The translations under genes and the position numbers were made by a program. The notes under the pieces were generated by a model. It was not told the origin of the DNA, made no database searches, and saw only the letters and a list, made by a program, of their open reading frames with translations. A stretch of 10,514 nucleotides of DNA from an uncultured Eubacterium sp. (GTDB taxonomy: Bacteria; Bacillota; Clostridia; Lachnospirales; Lachnospiraceae): assembly GCA_900545725.1 (NCBI GenBank), contig URAI01000084.1, positions 1-10,514 of the forward strand. The letters are read 5' to 3'. Below, piece by piece: positions 1-6,103 of this stretch. Each line of letters opens with the position of its first letter. The first letter of the stretch is position 1.

Positions 1-66
1 GTACAAATCTTACATATCAGCCACAGCCTGCCCGTCTCTACACCCCGTATTTCAATAAATCACAAT

Positions 67-495
67 TTATGAAAGTGCCGCAAGCTCTTTTCCAAGATTT
101 TTACAGTTTTCAACTGCTTCATCATCCGGGGCATCATTGCATATTATGCCTTCACCTGTAACTACATTAGCTCCTGCTGACTTCATACGCTCAACCCAGT
201 CACGCATCCATTGTCCATCACCCCAGCCATATGAACCAAATAAACCAATATTCTTACCCGATACATTTGCTTCAAGCTCTGTTACAAACGGCTCCATCTC
301 AGATTCCTCCAACACTTCTGCTCCCATTGCCGGACAACCCAGTGCATATACCGTATCATCATTAAGACTGTCTGCTGTCACTGTGTCTACTGAAAGAACT
401 TCCGCTTCTTTCCCTGCTTCCTTAATGCCTTCTGCTACTGCCTCTGCCATTGCCTGTGTGTTTCCTGACTGTGACCAATATACTACTTTAATCAT
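67..495 (-). CDS. Flavodoxin (short-chain, FMN-binding)
   Basis: A soluble 142-residue flavodoxin, a one-electron carrier that can replace ferredoxin when iron is scarce. Seen: the N-terminal beta strand and FMN phosphate loop SQSGNT (residues 8-13), the loop GCPAMGAE (about 53-60) and the isoalloxazine-contacting loop GSYGWGDG (about 87-94). The length matches short-chain clostridial flavodoxins and there is no signal peptide. The reading frame can be opened four codons earlier (507), but those codons contain the ribosome binding site GGAGG (501-505), which sits five bases before the ATG at 493-495, so the shorter start is preferred. It is preceded by its own promoter and an inverted repeat at the start point, so it is probably a regulated single-gene unit. 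The electron-transfer partner is not visible here. Confidence 0.93.
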   Translation of the reverse strand: MIKVVYWSQSGNTQAMAEAVAEGIKEAGKEAEVLSVDTVTADSLNDDTVYALGCPAMGAEVLEESEMEPFVTELEANVSGKNIGLFGSYGWGDGQWMRDWVERMKSAGANVVTGEGIICNDAPDDEAVENCKNLGKELAALS

Positions 496-555
496 ATCTG
501 CCTCCATAATTTTAATAATTGAACAACTACTGAAAAAATATATTATCCGGTGTTG

Positions 556-571
556 GTTAGTTGTATCTAAC
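556..571. promoter_or_regulatory. Inverted repeat, candidate operator over the flavodoxin start point
   Basis: GTTAG (556-560), a six-base spacer, then CTAAC (567-571) form a perfect five-base dyad. A further GGTTAA follows at 575-580. The dyad covers about +2 to +17 relative to the predicted start, where a bound repressor would block transcription. The TTAG/CTAA half-sites recall DtxR/IdeR-type metal-repressor sites, and flavodoxins are commonly induced under iron limitation. Both points are family knowledge, and the link to this site is inference. Confidence 0.45.
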
Positions 572-579
572 TATGGTTA

Positions 580-608
580 ATATTATATAACTTTTTATTT
601 AAAGTCAA
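580..608 (-). promoter_or_regulatory. Sigma-A type promoter of the flavodoxin gene
   Basis: The minus strand shows -35 TTGACT (603-608) and -10 TAATAT (580-585) separated by 17 bases. An overlapping TATAAT (582-587) would give a 15-base spacer. The start point is predicted near 573, leaving a leader of about 78 bases before the flavodoxin ATG. Confidence 0.65.
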
Positions 609-732
609 TATGAATAATTAGTATGTTTTTCTCATTAAAGCACTTATGACAATTTACATCTTTATCTGTTATTTTATTCTTCTTCTAATATAAATATATT
701 TTCAAAGCAACTCAAAGCATTATGTTAATATA

Positions 733-772
733 AAAAATAATCCTCTAAATGTACCATTACATAATTATTTTT
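733..772 (-). terminator. Possible weak terminator after the subtilase gene
   Basis: Two bases after the subtilase stop, AAAAATAAT (764-772 on the minus strand) can pair with ATTATTTTT (733-741) over nine A/T pairs. A small TGTA/TACA stem lies inside the loop and the 3' arm is T-rich. The stem has no G-C pair, so termination may be inefficient. Confidence 0.35.
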
Positions 773-774
773 CA

Positions 775-2556
775 TTACTGCGGAATACTATTATAAAGGC
801 ACAATGCTCCCCAGCCTGTTATACTATTAGGATTCTGCCTGTTCTTTTTCCGTATTTCTGCCACATCATTTTCACTGGCAATATTATATTGTGGGAGCTG
901 TTTTGCACCATTTATAAGGTATGCCTTTAACTTCTGTCCATACATATAAATATCATTTTTTCTTACTATTCCCCATTCCATAAGCAGTGCTGCACTTCCT
1001 GTTACAAAAGGAGTTGCAAATGAAGTTCCTGTAACGAACCTTGTAGCCGTCACTCCAATCCCCACCCCTGGCGCTATAAGCTCAGGCTTTGCTATAATAT
1101 CTGCACCTCCATCTGATACAAAGCCTCTTCCCGAAAATGGAGCCGGCGACAGAGTTCTTGAATTATATGCACCAACTGATACAGCCTGAAAAGATGTAGA
1201 CGGAACTGTAAATGTAAGCTCACTGTCAGGACGTAAAAAACCGGTTCTGTCATTTAACCGGCTGATTGACGGAAGCCATATATCATATCTGCCATCAATT
1301 ATTTTATTAGGAATAAACCGCAAAATCCATATTCCCGGCTGTATATATGTATTTATCCCAGCCGGTATCATATCTATATATATTTCCTGCCTTGTCGAAA
1401 ATGGTTTTGGCTCTCCATAAAAAGTAAGAACTGTTGTGCCTTGTATATTAATTTTATTTACAATATTATATCTGTTAATCTTTCCCAGTTCTGTTCCATC
1501 GGGTGCTATAATCTCTACATCATAATCATCCCAATACGCTTTCCATATCTGCAGATTAAGATTAGTTTCATATTCACCTATTGCAAGCTCAACTATATTT
1601 TCCATTCCATATGACACATAACCTCCGGCATGTACTGCCCCCAGTCCCTCATTTCCCGTACCTATACATATTGAGCACTTCCAGCTTGCAGATATATCAT
1701 CAATGAATTTTTCAAGTATTCCACTCCCTGTATGGTCTCCATAATTATTTCCAAAGCTTATATTTACCGCTACCGGCTCTTTATACATAACAGCCTTTTT
1801 GATAACATAATCAAGTGCCTCCATAAGCTGTGTAGTTCTCGGAAATGAGTCTGTATCTGCGACAGCCATTTTAACAATTATAATATCTGCCTTTGGTGCA
1901 ACACCATCACTTCCACATGCAATTGCCGCCACATCCGTCCCATGACCTGTAATATCCACACCTATTACAAAATCATTCTCCGTTACGCGGACGGCACTCC
2001 CGATATTATCAGTTGTCAATTCATTTTCAAAAAAAATATAATTATCAATATCCTGCTTATTCCATTCAATCCCTGAACTCTGGTCATATATATTTAATAT
2101 TCTTGTAGTTCCATCACTGTTTCTAAAACGCATATCTTTAATATCTATACCTGTATCTATTATTGCAACAATAACACCGCTGCCATTCAGCTGTAATAAT
2201 GAATTACCACTACTTACCCGACTAATACATGACTGTGCCTTACCTGCCTGAAGCTGAAAATACATCTGTTTTGGCTTCTCAACAAATTCTATATACTCCT
2301 CACCTGCAATCGCATCTATATACTTTTTCGGTGTATGCACAACCGCATAGTTATTTATAAGCTCCTTCACCCTCACTGATTCATCCGCTCTTATATACTT
2401 TTGTAATATATTTTGTATATCTCCGGTATATCTAATAATTATTTCCCATATTTTAGTTTTATTATCATATCCGGTACTAAGACCCGGAGATTTCAACCTT
2501 TCAACTTCATCTACATTAAGACTTATATTTAACAGATTTTCAATTTTCTCATTCAC
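775..2556 (-). CDS. Csp-like subtilase (S8 family serine protease)
   Basis: A 593-residue subtilisin-family protease. The full catalytic triad is present: Asp134 in AIIDTG, His205 in TGHGTD and Ser512 in GTSFATPF, with the oxyanion-hole Asn302 in GTGNEG. The first ~110 residues look like a prodomain ending in a FQLQAGKAQSCIS-type segment. About 200 residues separate Asn302 from Ser512, and much of this is beta-rich. That matches the jelly-roll insert of clostridial Csp germination proteases and related Lachnospiraceae S8 peptidases. No signal peptide is visible, so it is probably cytoplasmic or spore-associated. The frame is open to a TTG at 2598 with no ribosome binding site. A GTG at 2554-2556 has GGGGA (2562-2566) five bases upstream and is preferred, while the ATG at 2568 would itself overlap that site. 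The substrate is unknown. All triad residues are intact, unlike the pseudoprotease CspC. Confidence 0.9.
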   Translation of the reverse strand: MNEKIENLLNISLNVDEVERLKSPGLSTGYDNKTKIWEIIIRYTGDIQNILQKYIRADESVRVKELINNYAVVHTPKKYIDAIAGEEYIEFVEKPKQMYFQLQAGKAQSCISRVSSGNSLLQLNGSGVIVAIIDTGIDIKDMRFRNSDGTTRILNIYDQSSGIEWNKQDIDNYIFFENELTTDNIGSAVRVTENDFVIGVDITGHGTDVAAIACGSDGVAPKADIIIVKMAVADTDSFPRTTQLMEALDYVIKKAVMYKEPVAVNISFGNNYGDHTGSGILEKFIDDISASWKCSICIGTGNEGLGAVHAGGYVSYGMENIVELAIGEYETNLNLQIWKAYWDDYDVEIIAPDGTELGKINRYNIVNKINIQGTTVLTFYGEPKPFSTRQEIYIDMIPAGINTYIQPGIWILRFIPNKIIDGRYDIWLPSISRLNDRTGFLRPDSELTFTVPSTSFQAVSVGAYNSRTLSPAPFSGRGFVSDGGADIIAKPELIAPGVGIGVTATRFVTGTSFATPFVTGSAALLMEWGIVRKNDIYMYGQKLKAYLINGAKQLPQYNIASENDVAEIRKKNRQNPNSITGWGALCLYNSIPQ

Positions 2557-2765
2557 ACTATTCCCCATTTCTGAGCAATTTTTGATGCTAAGATGCAAAG
2601 AAAATTTGCGAAAGCGATTATTCTTCCACCATCAATGGCTCTTTGTTACAAAACATTTATAATCCATAATATAATACGTTATGAAACCTCCATATATTAC
2701 ATAAAACCGGCTGCATTTTTAAGCTGCTAAAAAATACTCTTGATAAATTCTGTTTCTTACAGGCA

Positions 2766-2811
2766 GAAAAAGCATGAACAAAAGCCTCAATGTCAGCTTT
2801 CATCCATGCTT
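2766..2811 (-). terminator. Strong intrinsic terminator after the zinc-ribbon gene
   Basis: On the minus strand AAGCATGGATGAAAGC (2796-2811) pairs with GCTTTTGTTCATGCTT (2770-2785) over 16 positions, including three G-T wobbles. The loop has ten bases and a T run follows. It starts 22 bases after the zinc-ribbon stop. The plus-strand copy also ends in a short T-rich stretch, so weak two-way activity is possible. Confidence 0.85.
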
Positions 2812-2833
2812 CTTTTATTAATTCTTCTTATTA

Positions 2834-3238
2834 TCACGTCTTTTTAGTAAATTCTATTCTACACTTAGGACATTTAATACTAATATTTCCCTTTCCTCTT
2901 GGTACCCTTATTTTCTGGGAACAGTTAGGGCACTTAAATATGACATGTGTCTTTCTGTCTTTCATTCGGAACTTAAAATTATTAAACTTTCCTATAATCT
3001 TATACTTAAACTTAAGATATGCCTCATTCTCACTATATCTTCTCGATATATTCCTTGAAAAAGCACGATAATAAGTACATATGATTCCTGCCAATGCAAC
3101 TGTATACAATATACTACTATGTATAAATAATGTAATAATCAGCAACGCAAATGTTATATACATAATAAGCCTTGACAACTGATCCATACCATATCTTCCA
3201 TACATAAATCTGGCAATCTTATTCTTGAAATTTCCCAT
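2834..3238 (-). CDS. Small zinc-ribbon membrane protein, function unknown
   Basis: A 134-residue protein with two adjacent hydrophobic segments (about residues 24-55: LIMYITFALLIITLF and ILYTVALAGIICTYY), then a basic linker, then a C-terminal zinc ribbon. Four cysteines form two CPxC knuckles, C103/C106 (CPNC) and C123/C126 (CPKC), 17 residues apart. This is the rubredoxin-like zinc-ribbon pattern of many small Clostridia proteins. Such ribbons can bind nucleic acid or protein partners, but the partner here is unknown. The ribbon and basic linker probably face the cytoplasm. The frame opens at a TTG at 3259 with no ribosome binding site. The ATG at 3236-3238 has GAAAGG ten bases upstream and is chosen. 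It has its own weak promoter and ends at a strong terminator, so it is likely monocistronic. Confidence 0.75.
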   Translation of the reverse strand: MGNFKNKIARFMYGRYGMDQLSRLIMYITFALLIITLFIHSSILYTVALAGIICTYYRAFSRNISRRYSENEAYLKFKYKIIGKFNNFKFRMKDRKTHVIFKCPNCSQKIRVPRGKGNISIKCPKCRIEFTKKT

Positions 3239-3261
3239 ATCTGCAATACCTTTCTTCAATC

Positions 3262-3292
3262 ATTATATTTAATGTATCACACTTATGGTCAA
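3262..3292 (-). promoter_or_regulatory. Possible promoter of the zinc-ribbon gene
   Basis: A consensus -10 TATAAT (3262-3267) lies about 24 bases before the gene start. The best -35 is TTGACC (3287-3292), with a long 19-base spacer. The upstream DNA is very A/T-rich, which could act as an UP element. Confidence 0.35.
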
Positions 3293-3430
3293 AATCAATT
3301 AAAATTATATAAAAAATTGTTATATATTCATTGCAGATTAACTATATGCAAATATTACTATATTACCTGTAAAATATAGATTCGCTTCGGATTGACTTAT
3401 AAACGGCAGAATATGTATCATTTATAATTA

Positions 3431-3967
3431 CTATTCCTGCATATACACATTTCCATCAAGGTCTTTCCAGTAAAACTTATCTTCCAGAATAATATAACTA
3501 TGTGCACTATCTTCCTTAGGTATTGATACTGAGCCCGGATTAATATATGTATACCCTTCCCTCTTCTCACACTTAGGAATATGTGTATGACCACACACGA
3601 GATAATCCCCATCCTTTATGGCCGGCATATTCTTTTCATCAAGCTTATGTCCATGAACCATTACAAGACTCTTATCATTGACATACATACACGCCTGTTC
3701 ACATAACACATTAAAGTCAAGTACCATCTGATCAACTTCCGTATCACAATTACCTCTTACACACATAATCTCATTCTTTAACGGATTAAGCATTGCAATA
3801 ACCTGCTTAGGTGCATAATCCTTTGGCAGGTCATTTCTTGGACCATGATATAATATATCACCTAACAGTACCAGCTTATCAGGCTTTTCCTCTTCATATC
3901 TTTCTAATAATTTTCTGCAGTAATAAGCAGAACCATGAATATCAGACGCTATCATAATCTTTTTCAT
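3431..3967 (-). CDS. yfcE: YfcE/MJ0936-type metallophosphoesterase
   Basis: A 178-residue member of the small calcineurin-like phosphodiesterases of the YfcE/MJ0936 family. All metal-binding motifs are visible: SDIHG with Asp9 and His11, GD at 36-37, GNCD with Asn73, HGH at 105-107 and GHTHIP with His127 and His129. HGPRN (41-45) and NPGS (143-146) are also typical. Family members hydrolyse phosphodiesters in vitro with Mn, and physiological substrates are mostly unknown. It lies 38 bases after the folT stop with no promoter or terminator seen between, so cotranscription from the folate-controlled promoter is likely. The ATG at 3965-3967 has only a distant purine-rich GGAGAG about 11 bases upstream, so initiation may be modest or coupled to folT. 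The symbol follows the closest known family and does not assert orthology. Confidence 0.9.
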   Translation of the reverse strand: MKKIMIASDIHGSAYYCRKLLERYEEEKPDKLVLLGDILYHGPRNDLPKDYAPKQVIAMLNPLKNEIMCVRGNCDTEVDQMVLDFNVLCEQACMYVNDKSLVMVHGHKLDEKNMPAIKDGDYLVCGHTHIPKCEKREGYTYINPGSVSIPKEDSAHSYIILEDKFYWKDLDGNVYMQE

Positions 3968-4005
3968 ATCAGTCTTTACTCTCCATTTCCAGGACAGCCC
4001 TACTG

Positions 4006-5046
4006 TTACAGTGCACCTTTTTTCTTTATATTACCTACAAATCCAAGCACATAATATGTAAGCACTATATTAACAGGAAGCTGTACAATATTTTTTATCA
4101 TTCTTGATGTAAAATAGAACCAGAAACCCTTTCCATATAAAATCGTTACCCAGTATGTACCAAGCACTCCATTTACCAGTATATTAACCACAGACATTGC
4201 AATGACACACCTTATGGCAAATCTTACATCAAGTTCACTTCTCTTACTCATTATAAATAACTGGATTGCAATATACAATACCATTATTGCACTTATTATC
4301 CAATATCCGGAAAGAACAGTTGTAAATTTCTTATCCGTATACATTGAAAGTCCACCGATAAAACATCCTATGGTCATAAATATTGCCGGTATTGTATGTC
4401 TGCTCCATATATTAAGAACAAATGACAGAACAAAGACAGTAAGAATAATAATTGCGATAACCGCTGCATTTTTGCATACTGACATATTTCGTACAATGTT
4501 AAATGCACTTCCTGACACAACAATTGCCTGTGTTTTTTTATCTGCCACCTCAACAAATGGCATCATAAACCATACAATTATTCCGGCAATTGGAAGTATA
4601 CCTGTACATACCTTTAAAATAATGGCATTTCTTTTTCCTAAAAATACAGAATCATCATTAGCAAAGCCTTTCTTTTCTGTCACAGCTCTGTGTTTGTCAT
4701 TATCCCTAAGTCTTGGAAATCTGTTATAATATGCAACTCCATATATGAAACCTGAAAGCATTGCACTTATAGTAAAGCCCGGAAAATATGCACCGGTCGG
4801 CTTGATAATATACTGTACTATATCTCCAATACCACCGCATAACATGCCTACAATAGGTCCAAATAATGCACCTGTTACAACATTTGTAAGAAACGAAATA
4901 GAAATTCTAAGTGACTGGGTTACGGTAATTGATAAAAATACCGCCATAACTGTGTGGACTGCAACAAGTAATGCTGCTGTTACGACCGATTTCAGATTCC
5001 TAAATTCTTTTGCCGAATCTGTAAAGCTTTTGATTAAAATGTTCAT
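4006..5046 (-). CDS. folT: Folate ECF transporter S component with large membrane insertion
   Basis: The substrate-binding membrane subunit of an energy-coupling-factor importer for folates. Known FolT features are split across the two ends. Residues 20-107 hold the first membrane helices and the signature QSLRISISFL, GALFGPIVGMLCGGIGDI, then IKPTGAYFPGFTIS. Residues ~269-340 hold the last helices with LGTYWVTILYGKGF and SRMIKNIVQLPVNIVL. Together these make a normal FolT of about 180 residues. Between them lie about 160 extra residues (108-268): a charged linker (about 108-140), then four further hydrophobic segments near 143-165, 193-213, 219-236 and 245-265. A THF riboswitch upstream fits the folate assignment. 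GGAGG (5056-5060) precedes the ATG by nine bases. The ECF energising subunits are not in the window, as expected for group II systems that share one module. Confidence 0.88.
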   Translation of the reverse strand: MNILIKSFTDSAKEFRNLKSVVTAALLVAVHTVMAVFLSITVTQSLRISISFLTNVVTGALFGPIVGMLCGGIGDIVQYIIKPTGAYFPGFTISAMLSGFIYGVAYYNRFPRLRDNDKHRAVTEKKGFANDDSVFLGKRNAIILKVCTGILPIAGIIVWFMMPFVEVADKKTQAIVVSGSAFNIVRNMSVCKNAAVIAIIILTVFVLSFVLNIWSRHTIPAIFMTIGCFIGGLSMYTDKKFTTVLSGYWIISAIMVLYIAIQLFIMSKRSELDVRFAIRCVIAMSVVNILVNGVLGTYWVTILYGKGFWFYFTSRMIKNIVQLPVNIVLTYYVLGFVGNIKKKGAL

Positions 5047-5052
5047 AAAAAA

Positions 5053-5093
5053 ATACCTCCTTTGCAGATACTCGAGCTCTACATAAGAGGTAT
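5053..5093 (-). promoter_or_regulatory. Hairpin sequestering the folT ribosome binding site
   Basis: On the minus strand ATACCTCTT (5085-5093) can pair with AGGAGGTAT (5053-5061) over nine bases with one G-T wobble. That covers the whole folT ribosome binding site. A competing pairing joins CTACATA (5115-5121) to TATGTAG (5079-5085). Its 5' arm shares 5120-5121 with aptamer stem P1, and its 3' arm overlaps the sequestering stem. This gives a plausible ligand-bound OFF, ligand-free ON translational switch. The base pairs are seen in the sequence; the mechanism is inferred. Confidence 0.6.
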
Positions 5094-5119
5094 AATATAT
5101 ATATAATTATCCAATATGT

Positions 5120-5216
5120 AGCAGCGGGATGCGAATCATGTACCGCAAGAAAACTTTTCGTCCAAATGACAACTCCCTGTTCATCTGGCACTTAACGCAC
5201 ACAACTCTACTCTGCT
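5120..5216 (-). ncRNA. Tetrahydrofolate (THF) riboswitch aptamer
   Basis: The leader of folT shows the conserved THF riboswitch elements in order on the minus strand: GAGTAG, GCGTTAAGTG, GGGAGTTGTC, GACGAA, TTGCGGT and GATTCGCATCCCGC. P1 is AGCAG (5212-5216) with CTGCT (5120-5124). An eight-pair stem joins CCAGATGA (5181-5188) to TCATTTGG (5162-5169). The loop GGGA (5174-5177) can pair with TCCC (5126-5129), matching the known long-range pseudoknot. THF riboswitches in Firmicutes bind reduced folates and control folT or folate synthesis genes, usually at translation. The recognised transporter gene directly downstream supports the call. Confidence 0.92.
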
Positions 5217-5224
5217 CTGATTTT

Positions 5225-5251
5225 ATTGTATTAGCTGTATCTTGTATACAA
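5225..5251 (-). promoter_or_regulatory. Possible promoter of the folT riboswitch transcript
   Basis: TACAAT (5225-5230) as -10 would start RNA near 5218, right at the first base of the aptamer. The -35 candidate TTGTAT (5246-5251) is only 15 bases upstream and lies within a palindrome. The position is good but the sequence match is weak. Confidence 0.35.
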
Positions 5252-5253
5252 GA
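5240..5253. promoter_or_regulatory. Perfect 14-bp palindrome, candidate operator
   Basis: TCTTGTATACAAGA is a perfect palindrome overlapping the -35 region of the probable folT promoter. Its core resembles the CTTGTATACAAG core of the Bacillus subtilis GntR operator and other GntR-family sites. No regulator gene of that family is in the window, so the assignment is inference. Confidence 0.4.
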
Positions 5254-5356
5254 ACAACTTACAAAGAAGTATACTGTATAATTATGCATTTGTAAATATC
5301 ATTCTACATATATATTGTATTTTTTTTGATACTATCACAAGGTAAATACTATATTC

Positions 5357-5378
5357 TAATTATCAGCTTAGATAATTA
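5357..5378 (-). terminator. A/T hairpin right after the AbiEi-like gene
   Basis: TAATTATC (5371-5378) and GATAATTA (5357-5364) form a perfect eight-pair stem with a six-base loop on the minus strand. It starts four bases after the AbiEi-like stop. There is no T run directly after it, so it may be an RNA 3'-end stabiliser or a weak terminator. Confidence 0.35.
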
Positions 5379-5381
5379 TTC

Positions 5382-6071
5382 TTAATTAACTGCCAGCTTC
5401 ATAACCGTAGGAATATTATACTTTGAAGCGTAGCTTAAATACTGTCCTAATGTATTGTCTATCTTATACATATCAAGAACCTTTTTCATAAATGCAATTG
5501 TATTCTTCTTGTACTTTACATTATCTATTACATATGTTGCAATATCATCCTTATAACTTAATGCAAAATTCCTTGCATATCTTGCAAAATGCTGCTTATT
5601 TAAGTCCTTGATTCTGCTATAATTCTGGAAAATCTCAAGTGCTTCAAGTATCTTCGTCTTATCATATGACAATTCTATACTGACTCTCCTTATGTGTATT
5701 CTGCCAATATTGATACTGTCCTTGTTGACTGCATTTGAATATAACTCTATCTTACCATCATCTGCATCAGTGATAGCATATTTCATATACAGCCTGTACC
5801 CTGTATACATACCATTATCATTATTTTCTCCAAAAAAATAATCAAGAACTGCCTGCTCCATCTGAACTTTATCAAGCTGCTCTGCACTTTTAATATATAA
5901 TCCTTTAGCCACCCTGATAAGGAAGCCCTGATTGACAAGCCTTTCAAGTGCCTTAAAAAAAGCTCCCTCTGACATCTTATGAAACTTCTCATAATACAGC
6001 TTATTTGCTACGACAAGCTTCATCGACTGCAGACCATCAAAGTAATCAATTATTTCATCCTTATGTTTCAT
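5382..6071 (-). CDS. AbiEi-like winged-helix protein (orphan antitoxin type)
   Basis: A 229-residue protein whose N-terminal ~60 residues read as a winged helix-turn-helix. Residues 33-61 contain the MSEGAFFKALERLVNQGFL helix pair followed by IRVAKGLYIK, a wing typical of the AbiEi antitoxin and DUF6088-type families. The rest (about 85-190) is alpha/beta with a recognisable LNKQHFARYARNFALSYKDDI segment. AbiEi proteins normally repress their own operon and neutralise the AbiEii nucleotidyltransferase toxin, but no nucleotidyltransferase gene lies on either side. It is the last gene after hisC, queH and the acidic-tail protein, starting 32 bases after the latter. Only a weak purine-rich site (AGAAAG) precedes the ATG. 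It may be a domesticated regulator or a solitary immunity protein. The fold call is fairly firm; the function is not. Confidence 0.7.
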   Translation of the reverse strand: MKHKDEIIDYFDGLQSMKLVVANKLYYEKFHKMSEGAFFKALERLVNQGFLIRVAKGLYIKSAEQLDKVQMEQAVLDYFFGENNDNGMYTGYRLYMKYAITDADDGKIELYSNAVNKDSINIGRIHIRRVSIELSYDKTKILEALEIFQNYSRIKDLNKQHFARYARNFALSYKDDIATYVIDNVKYKKNTIAFMKKVLDMYKIDNTLGQYLSYASKYNIPTVMKLAVN

Positions 6072-6103
6072 ATATCTTTGCTTTCTAATTTATAACAGAT
6101 GTA

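Noticed and set aside
1..66. Gene fragment or RNA at the left edge
   Set aside because: Short open stretches exist on both strands but none has supporting signals. ATAAAT/ATTTAT (55-60 and 65-70) is a small hairpin over the flavodoxin stop without a T run, so I do not call a terminator.
137..580. Plus-strand frame opposite the flavodoxin
   Set aside because: It is antisense to a well-supported gene, has no recognisable domain, and crosses the flavodoxin promoter.
2599..2765. Small ORF or promoter upstream of the subtilase
   Set aside because: A GGAGG at about 2689-2693 is followed only by very short frames at poor spacing, and no -35/-10 pair with good spacing was found.
3301..3430. Terminator or RNA element after the phosphoesterase gene
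   Set aside because: Only weak A/T stems were found (TTGCA/TGCAA, and a CTT-loop stem near 3380) with no T run in the right place.
4202..5086. Plus-strand frames opposite folT and its leader
   Set aside because: These are shadows of the membrane protein frame with no ribosome binding site or domain.
5000..5289. Minus-strand frames over the folT leader
   Set aside because: The sequence is explained by the THF riboswitch and its expression platform; the frames overlap each other and the folT start.
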